64,000 bases of DNA, taken from the NCBI GenBank assembly GCA_963930645.1, contig OZ005652.1, positions 352,928,602 through 352,992,601 on the forward strand, read 5' to 3'. The notes beneath the pieces were generated by a model. That model did not search any database. It worked only from the letters and a program-made list of their open reading frames with translations, and had not been told where the DNA came from. Positions 56,507 through 64,000 of the stretch are shown one piece after another. The translations under genes and the position numbers were made by a program. Each line of letters opens with the position of its first letter. The first letter of the stretch is position 1. Source of the stretch: Salticus scenicus (taxonomy: Eukaryota; Arthropoda; Arachnida; Araneae; Salticidae).

Positions 56507-59500
56507 TAAAAACCTTGCTGATTGTTGTATATTATTGAAAAGAGCTTTTTTGTGCTAATGTTTTGTTTCTTATTTTTATAGGAATATTTTTATTCTATAT
56601 TCAATAGAAGTATTGGATTCATAAAAAAAGAAAAATAATAATAATCTACGAATTTCCGTAGAATTACACATTTTGAGAGGTCCAGAACACGATTTGATCA
56701 CATTTAGAAAATACCTGTCCGTCCATCTGTCTTTCTGTCTGTGTGTGTGTGTGACTACAATTTTGTGGCGACAGCATCTTAAGAACTGCTTCACAGAATA
56801 TATATAAATTTATATGTAGATCCACAATGATGTAAATTAGTGCTTGTGAACGTTTGGTACTAATCGCCTGTTAGGCAAAACTGTTATATAATGATTTCCC
56901 CAATTCCCTGGCAGGCTATATCTCAAGAACAACATGATTGCATGTAAATTTATATGTATGTAAAGCTAGGAGAGATTGCGAACATAGTGGATCGGCAGAA
57001 AGGAGTACAATGGGCGCTGTGAAATAGAGAAGTGCCCACTTAAATATGCAAGTTCATTGCTTGAACAGTCTAAGATTAAGCGTGGTTATTTTGTCTCGTT
57101 TTCAAAAATGTTTCCTTAAATTTTCAAAACACTTTCTAGGAATTTTTATAGAATGGTAGTATTACAATTTTTTTTTTAAATTAAACGATTTCCCATGGAT
57201 TCGTTTATAAATTTTACTTTTGTCAGGTGGTTGTATGAAAGTTGCATTATTTATAACAACGAGGGCAACGATTACAGACAACGACAGATTAGGTCAATAA
57301 ACAAGAAATCATTCAAACTGAAAAGGAACCTTATTAATTTTAAGCTAAACATATTATCTAGTAACTTAATGTTACTTTTTGTTATCTAGTCTTTTTTTTT
57401 TTCTTTAAACTGCTTTTTTAAATAAAAATTTTTAATCCTTTTTATTTTATTTTATCTTTCCATTTGCTGTTTTTCGTACTTATTAAATTGAAATATCTAT
57501 ATGTAATAAAAAATATTTTCTAAAAAAAAACTTATACCAACGCCATTTAAGTACAATTATCATTGTTAACATTTTAATTATACTTAAAATTAAGCGCAAT
57601 CTTTGCTACACATTTGCACAATCTCTCGTACCCTATAAGAAGAGATTGCGCAAAATAGTTCTCTTGGTTTTAGTACAGCTGTTGCATTAAATCATAGCAT
57701 AACAACAAAATAGTCATGGAAATGCGTGGAAGAAAGAATACTTCAAAGCTATACACCAACAGTTTATCAAAAAATTGAAATTTAGATTTTTGATAACGTT
57801 TTGTTGAATTGTGTGCGTGAACTTTTATGTAGTTTAGTTTCTATCAACGTTTGGTGCCAACCGCTCTGCAGGTGGCGCTGCTATACAAAGAGTTCTGAAA
57901 TTTGGTGCCCGTATCGTTAGTTTGGGTTAGTAGCTTATAAGAAATCTTATTTAAAAAAATTTTGTATTACTATCATTCATTAGAAATGCAAAGAAATAAT
58001 AATGAAAATTTAAAAATTTGCTTTTGAAAACGAGAAAAATTAATTGCTTATTACCTTAGACACTTGAAGTAATGCATATTCAAATCGGTACCCACTTAAA
58101 CCTGTTTTACAACTTCCTAGACACGCAGTGCACGCATTAAATTCCACCATCCGATCTTTTATTTTCGGAATCTTTTTTACAGCGTCTTATGTCCTAGCTT
58201 TAACTTACATTTAAAAATCATTTTACGTTTATTTTAGAAAAGGACTTACTCTTCTACTCAATATTGTAAATAATTTTAAAATATGTATTTTCCTTCAAGT
58301 TCTAAATATGTGACTAATTTAATATACTCATTTGTTATAAATATGTATATTATTAAATATGATAAAATAATATAATTTGCATTAAAACCGCATATCCTTT
58401 TTTCTATATAGTTAACTATAGTCTACGTTTTTGTAAATGTGCATAATTTGTTATATAAAGTCTTAGCAATGAAATATATATATATATATATATATATATT
58501 CAGTTAAATGTATACATCAATAAATAAAAACAGGAGTATTTACTTTGATTACATACTACTTTCTTACAATTCTGTCAATTTGTACTGCAGCTAGATCAAA
58601 ACAAATTTTTATTTGAACAAAGTGAAAGAACATTTCACAATTTTTTTTTTTAAAGTAATATAACAAAACAGCAGTAGTACTCTATTCTCTTCTTTGACTT
58701 TATTTTTTTCATTGTAAGAAATGTTATACATATGGACGGGAAAAAGGAAATCCTTTTAGTAAATTTTACCTTATCCCATTATTAAATCTTACATTTTTAA
58801 ACTTAGTTTAAATTTTCTTAATGGTACTTCAAACAGAGGTAAGAGAAGAAATTATTTTTTTCCCTTTGTCTCATGCATTCTTTTATTTTATTTCTAATTT
58901 TTTTTTTGTTTAAAGTTAAATGTATATTTTTTAATCTGGAAAACAAATCATATTAAAAGCTCATTTTATAGATTAATTTTTTTTATAAACAAAGTCCATG
59001 ATGAAATGTTTTTTCTTTAAATTTGATTTAGAAATACTGTCACGTTTACATAACATTCATGATGTATTCTACTGATGTCCAGGGAAAATGTTTGCAGAAA
59101 TGACAAAGAGAAAACGAATGATGATAGAAAATAAAAACAGATTAAAAAAAAAGTATCAAAAACAATAAAAATATTCTAATACCTTTAAAATGTATTGTTT
59201 ATATTAGTTAAGACAATACTGTTGCACATGCTAAACAATTTTTTATATCTATAACTTTCATAGAGATATTTTTCAATATTAATACCAAAAGTATAATCAG
59301 TGAACGTTATTATTATTATATATATATATATATTAAGTTTTACATATATTTGGCAAGATTAATAGAATAATAATTTATTATAAATGAGTGATTTTTAAAA
59401 CTAATTTTTCAGGATTTTTCAAGAAAATACATTTTTGATAATAAAAAAAAAAAAATAATTTTTTATATATATATTATACATTTAATATTATAGAACAATA

Positions 59501-59795
59501 TATATATAATCACAGTTGTTTTTTCATAAAGTTTAATTAAAATGGATTTTGGAAATTAATACAATTTTATTGTGGTCATAATTTTTCTATATTGCAGCAA
59601 CCAACAGCAGATTAACAAATAATGTGACCAGATTGTAAAAAGATATACTTTACCTTCAAATATATTTAAATTTTCGCTCCAACAAAAGAGAGTGTTAGCA
59701 AAATTTAGAAATTTATTATTAACAAATAAGTTTTATTTAAATATAAACTTTAATACTGAGAGTATAAAATTCAATTTACTATAGTTTTAATTAAA

Positions 59796-59839
<44 letters not shown>

Positions 59840-60355
59840 CCTAAAAAAAAAAAAATCTCTCAACTTGAGTATAAATGCAAAATATCAGTGCTTTGTGTAG
59901 TAATAAATCAGTTTTATATAGTACCGAAATTGAATTGTCAAAGGCTTTCCTTTTAAATTTAATATGATTTAATTTATCTCGTTTTAATCTTTTTTTTTTT
60001 TTTTTTTGTATGAGAATCCTAAATATACATTTAAACATTCCCTCTAGTTTACGGAGTGTGTGGCGAATTTTTAGAACATTATCACCAAACTAATTTTAAA
60101 CAACTATAGTGTACTGTACACTGTAAAATAAATAAATGAATAATAAAAAGTCTAAGGGAAAAATGGCATAACAAATCATTTTTTTTATTAGTAGAATAGA
60201 GGCGAGTTTCTATGTTGATCGTATGATCCTGACAAGAAATTGTAAAGGAGACTCTAGACGCTCAAGAAGAAAGCTGGAAAAAAACAAATACATAGTAAAA
60301 AGCCATTAAAAATAGAACGAGCAATGAACGAGGGTGAACCTCTTAAATTATGTCT
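55831..60355. other. AT-rich non-coding DNA
   Basis: Contains a T run (56467-56498), TA tracts near 58478-58500 and 59796-59837, a GT tract near 56740-56752, and a repeat-like phrase GTTTGGTNC(C/T)AA.CGC at 56850 and 57850. The second is followed by CAGGTGGCGCTGCTAT. No gene was recognised. The ORF at 57195-57389 is unlike anything known to me. Confidence 0.6.
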
Positions 60356-60359
60356 CCAC

Positions 60360-60560
60360 CAGTGGCTAGAGGTTCTGGTGTCGAAACTGGAAGATGGGAA
60401 GTGTAGTTTTCGATTCCAGGTGGCGATCGCCGATCTAACAGTTCCGTGTTTTCCATGGTTTTCTCAGAAACATGCTTAAATATAGGCTAGGACCCCTTAG
60501 AAAGACTCCCATGGAGGGCATTCCCCTTAGTCCCATGTGTTTATTGTAGAAAATCGGCCT
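60360..60560 (+). repeat. tRNA-derived SINE
   Basis: CAGTGGCTAGAGGTTCTGG resembles an A box region and GTTTTCGATTCCAGG a B box, correctly spaced. The following body has TTCCATGGTTTTCTCAGAAA, TAGGCTAGGACCCC, CCATGGAGGGCATTCCCC and AAATCGGCC. A CNTGGTTTTC block with a GGCC ending is common among arthropod tRNA SINEs. The copy looks fairly complete. Confidence 0.65.
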
Positions 60561-60614
60561 TAACTAGGACAGCAATACCAATATTTTAAATTATGTCTTT
60601 AATAAAGACACCTC

Positions 60615-60659
60615 TGCATCGTTTATTTATTTATTTATTTATTTTTATTTATTTATTAC

Positions 60660-60719
<60 letters not shown>
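60615..60719. repeat. Compound microsatellite (TTTA)n-(CATA)n-(TA)n
   Basis: Three simple repeats follow each other directly, ending with about 23 TA units at 60672-60719. Confidence 0.9.
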
Positions 60720-60722
<3 letters not shown>

Positions 60723-61239
60723 GTTGGTTTTAATTCCTGAGAAAAATCCACATCACTATCAGCATTTGTAATTTAGAATTACGAAAAAAAAAAAAAAATA
60801 TTTTTATTGCAATATCATTTTAACAGAAAGAAAATGGCTAAAACGTTTTATCATACTGAATGAGTTACACAACAAATATTTTTTAAACCATCTATTATGT
60901 TCCTATTTTACGTACAATAGATTAGTATTGTTTTTTAAACTGTATATAGAAGATATCTTATTGAAATAAAAATGTTTTCAGGAAAACGACATAAATTTCT
61001 ACCTAGCAAAGTCACACGCACACACACACCTAAAAAAAAAAGTTATTGTTCTATAATAATTAAATTATGCTTTGGACCAAGTAAAAGAAAAAACAATAGC
61101 CAAGTTAAACTAGTGGATCTGCAGATCAAGAGCCTCAACATCCTATTTGCATCAGACATTATTCAATAGGTCATTTTTATTTATTCCTTATTATATAATA
61201 GTATAAATTGATTCGATCGACTTATTACCATAATCAGAT
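60720..61239. other. Non-coding DNA
   Basis: A CA microsatellite lies near 61016-61028. The open frame at 60972-61169 is not recognised. Confidence 0.55.
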
Positions 61240-61633
61240 ACATTCCGGAGAGGGGCTGCCGACCCCCTCAAACCCTGCTGTATCTCCCTTTGTATACCTA
61301 TTTGTATATCATATAAAGTGTTACGGAATTGTAAATAATTGCATTTATTTTTGTATAAATTCTTTCAAAGAGGCTAATTCTGTGCATTTCTAGTTTCTAG
61401 TGCATTTTTAGCGCTTAAAGAGCCTAATTTCCCTTTAAAAACGCATTAAAAGCTCCAATAAAGGAAGAAATGGATTTGGCGCCAAATTTGGCGACTGTTT
61501 CCCTCCTTGGCGATTTTTTTGGCGACCTTGGCGAGTAAATCCTTATTAGGGATATACCAAATATGGAAGCTCTAATCTCATTGGCTGATGAGAAACGAGA
61601 ATTTACTAGAACAGTCTGTGTTCGGTAGAATAG

Positions 61634-61687
61634 TATAAAAGGAGCATTTTTTTAGCCAAGGCGGCCAAGCTCAGAACTGTGTCAGTT
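61634..61687 (+). promoter_or_regulatory. Candidate core promoter
   Basis: TATAAAA at 61634-61640 is followed by TCAGAA at 61671-61676 and TCAGTT at 61682-61687. The latter is the arthropod initiator consensus, although it lies further from the TATA box than usual. The region upstream has several GGCGA(C/T) phrases (61479-61531). It could drive the THAP-like ORF 270 bp downstream, or it could belong to a solo LTR whose ends I could not define. Confidence 0.4.
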
Positions 61688-61842
61688 TCATCAAATTCTT
61701 GCTTTGCTTTGAGCCTCTTTGAATGAGACTTGCTTTATGTGTTATTGATAAACAGTTTGTACTGTTGTTTTCCTGTTAACGGCTGTTGTTTAAGCTATGT
61801 TTACTGATTAATTGAAGCTGATCCGCGATTATAATGAAATGC

Positions 61843-61856
61843 TCGCCATCTGGTGG
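61843..61856 (-). promoter_or_regulatory. CTCF-like motif
   Basis: On the minus strand CCACCAGATGGCGA matches thirteen of fourteen positions of the CTCF core consensus. It lies between the candidate promoter and the THAP-like ORF. Confidence 0.35.
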
Positions 61857-61953
61857 GCTAAAGTGAAATTACAATTAACATGCTTTAATTCGGCTTCCAC
61901 CAAGCCGCCATTGCATACCGATGTTTAGTTTCACATATATTTATTGAATAAAA

Positions 61954-62082
61954 ATGAATAAATATGGTAAAAAAGATAACACATACTGTTGTGTGCTCCA
62001 CTGTAACTCCAAAGGACCAAGAAATCCAGAATTAAGCTTCTATTTATTTCCAAATGACAAATTTAAAATTTCAGTTGCTTGA
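61954..62082 (+). CDS. THAP zinc-finger-like N-terminal fragment
   Basis: The 42-codon ORF begins MNKYGKKDNTYCCVLHCNSK and continues with NPELSFYLFPNDKF. The first half of a THAP domain has this form: a Cys pair, here C12 or C13 with C17, a short basic loop, then an (I/L)SFHxFPxD-type strand. The second zinc-ligand pair (Cys...His) expected about 40 residues later is not present, because a TGA follows at 62080. No strong splice donor is visible right after FPND, although CAGTTGCT is a weak candidate. It may be a first exon, or the remnant of a THAP-containing transposon such as a P element. No further THAP or transposase part was found downstream in the window. Confidence 0.5.
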   Translation: MNKYGKKDNTYCCVLHCNSKGPRNPELSFYLFPNDKFKISVA

Positions 62083-62539
62083 GCTAATGGAAGTAAAGAA
62101 TTAATCAGATGATTTGAAACTAATATTTGTTCAGCTTCAGTTAAAAATCTACTTCCAATCAAAATTCGAATAAACTGAAATATTTTTTTCCAAAAGCAAT
62201 CAATTTTCCATGATGCAATGGCGGAGAAATTATAGTACGAATATTAAGTAGAATAACAAAAAAGAACAATAATAAATACATGTGGCTTTAATATTTACTA
62301 ACAACAAAAACTGAAAAAGCGCCATATATCGATCATTACAAACGCGGATACTTGGTTTATAGACCTATATTTTTCTGGAACTTTCTGTAAATGTATCACT
62401 GAATTTTTGCAAGTTTCGCCTTTCACTCTCGGACAACTTACGAATCCCCAAGTACGCAACAATATGTATTCTTAATAAACGACGGTCTTGTATCATTTCC
62501 CTGAAATTCATAAATACCAAATTTCATAACTATAAAATT
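62083..62539. other. Non-coding DNA downstream of the THAP-like ORF
   Basis: Both strands were examined for the rest of a THAP domain or a P-type transposase. None was seen. Confidence 0.5.
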
Positions 62540-63420
62540 TCATACAAAAAAAATTACATAGCGTATCGGAAATATTTTGCATAACCTTTAAACTAATTAT
62601 CAATTCTATGTCCACAATTTTCAACAGGAAAACATGCTCTTAAAATGCTAATAAAATTTCATTATATTTGATGGGGTGTAACCATGTTAAAATACACTTT
62701 TAAGAAATACCGACTATAGATCGTAATAGTATGAAATTCCTTTATGTATCCCAGAAAAGTAGCCACAGTCATTATAAACGCCAATAATAAGAATAAACCT
62801 AATTAATTATAACTCATACATTTTTCAAATTAATTTGACATCATTTGGATGATTACAGTACATACTCGTAATTATTTTGTGCGGTCCCATCAATTATTTA
62901 ATCTATACATAACCATTTTTAGGAGTAAACATGATTTTAAGCATCTTTATAATGTATGTTAACTTTATTAAGTGCGCGATTAAATTGTCCATAGGCTCTA
63001 ATGTTACGAAATTCTTTCGTGTGTCTTTGTAAACGAAACATAAACATTGTATACACCAGTAAAAACTATTCAGCTTAATTTGCGTTTAAAATTAATAATT
63101 GTTCCAAATTTTACATCGTTTGGATGACTATGTGACATTGTCAGAACAATTTTGTAAGGTCCTATACATTAATTAGAAAGCTTAAGAGCACATATTTTTT
63201 TCAAACAACATAAGTTTAAGCATCTTACTCACGTACGCTAGTTTCATTTTCTTCATTGCAAAGTAATGATATTAAAATGCGTTCAAACGAAATTCGCTCC
63301 ATACGCCGTAATGTTAAGAATTTTGACGTGTCCTTGTACATTGTTTATAAAAAATATAGCAATAAAAATTATACTACTTATATGCAAAGCTGGAACGTGT
63401 GCGCCAATTTGCATAAAAAA
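62540..63420. repeat. Degenerate tandem array, about 290-300 bp period
   Basis: Landmarks recur about 290-300 bp apart. ACATCATTTGGATGATTACA near 62837 matches ACATCGTTTGGATGACTATG near 63113. AATTATTTTGTGCGGTCC matches AACAATTTTGTAAGGTCC. ATGATTTTAAGCATCTTTAT matches AGTTTAAGCATCTTACTCAC. TAATGTTACGAAATTCTTTC matches TAATGTTAAGAATTTTGACG, with an earlier TAATAGTATGAAATTCCTTT near 62728. The first unit is the most diverged. It has no coding capacity. Confidence 0.7.
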
Positions 63421-64000
63421 AAGAAAAATATTTGAAAATCATTATATTTATTAAGAAATAATCTGTATACTATAATATTTAAAATATATAATGTTTACTT
63501 CAAAACTATTAAATTAATATTCAAATTAATAAACTTATAAAAAAGAAAAAGAAAAAAGGAACTTTTCAACCTGAAAATGAAAGACAAAAGTGAAAGCACA
63601 ATAATATGATATCAGAATAAAATGTAAGATCAATGTTCATATAAATTTATATCTATAATTAGTACATGCTCATACTAATATATTAAGCTACTATTCTTTT
63701 AATGCATTATTTGTCATTGGGCAATCCCAAAAAACTATATTTTTTTGGTTCATTTATAATTGATCTTTTTTTTTTTTTTTTGTATCCAGGACAAAACTTT
63801 CACGAGGTTATATGTATGATAAATATTATTTTTTAGCTTTAAAGATTCATGGAAATCCATGAAGTATTTCTTTAGATTTTCGGTAAAAATATCTACATTT
63901 AAAATAGTGCATTTACTTATGTTGCTGACAGCACTAAGTTAGACTGTTGCTCAGTGGCACAGCGGAATAGTTTTTTCTTTCTGTGAAATGCTTTCAGTCG
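63421..64000. other. AT-rich non-coding DNA to the window end
   Basis: A T run lies near 63766-63781. Nothing else was recognised. Confidence 0.6.

Noticed and set aside
57195..57389. Possible small gene with a basic C-terminal half
   Set aside because: No domain, no splice signals that extend it, and no neighbouring coding evidence.
61240..61950. Solo LTR upstream of the THAP-like ORF
   Set aside because: A TATA box and polyadenylation-like signals are present, but no TG...CA ends or target duplication could be identified.

Overview
This is a repeat-dense, strongly AT-rich stretch of an animal nuclear genome. It has long TA, TTA and TTTA microsatellites, homopolymer runs, canonical animal transposon families and no prokaryotic signatures. 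I found no complete cellular protein-coding gene. The Tc1/mariner transposase relics have the sequence style common in arthropods. A chelicerate, perhaps a spider, is my best guess, but that is inference from general familiarity, not a search.

Layout. 1-2580 is AT-rich DNA without a recognisable gene. 2590-4735 is a GC-richer tandem array whose units carry a CTCF-like motif, and 5040-5560 is a second tandem array. 7283-8249 is a Tc1 element rebuilt as a palindrome of two transposase 5' halves. 9624-11001 holds a tRNA-derived SINE and three palindromic MITEs. 12309-12846 is a Tigger/pogo-like MITE and 13249-14520 a decayed mariner-like transposase with an apparent intron. 15065-17144 is a hAT-type element with a perfect 8-bp target duplication. 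19777-24951 is a 5.2-kb element with long inverted repeats, into which a related Tc1 element (23570-24772) has inserted. 26929-28311 is an inverted-repeat element containing a tRNA-like SINE.

29053-41061 is the most structured part. It holds two related LTR retrotransposons without pol (29053-33663 and 36087-40797), each encoding only a gag-like ORF that seems to begin inside the LTR. The second sits inside a long-TIR MITE (35447-40818) and itself carries a palindromic MITE (37346-37559). A sister MITE follows at 40849-41061. Beyond that are a 1-kb inverted repeat (41464-42430), two direct copies of a >1-kb repeat (43975-46870), a 4.5-kb element whose ends are built from reiterated GAACGTT motifs (49548-54009), a large hairpin with one partly duplicated arm (54829-55830), and a SINE (60360-60560). 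Last come a TATA-bearing promoter-like region with a short ORF resembling the start of a THAP zinc finger (61634-62082) and a ~300-bp degenerate tandem array (62540-63420).

Functionally the window is a graveyard of parasitic DNA. The transposases are all broken and the LTR elements depend on proteins encoded elsewhere. Points most worth checking are the CTCF-consensus motifs in a satellite and in both arms of a MITE, the pol-less LTR family with a conserved ORF crossing the primer-binding site, the arm-to-arm homogenisation of the palindromic MITEs, and the possible THAP exon.
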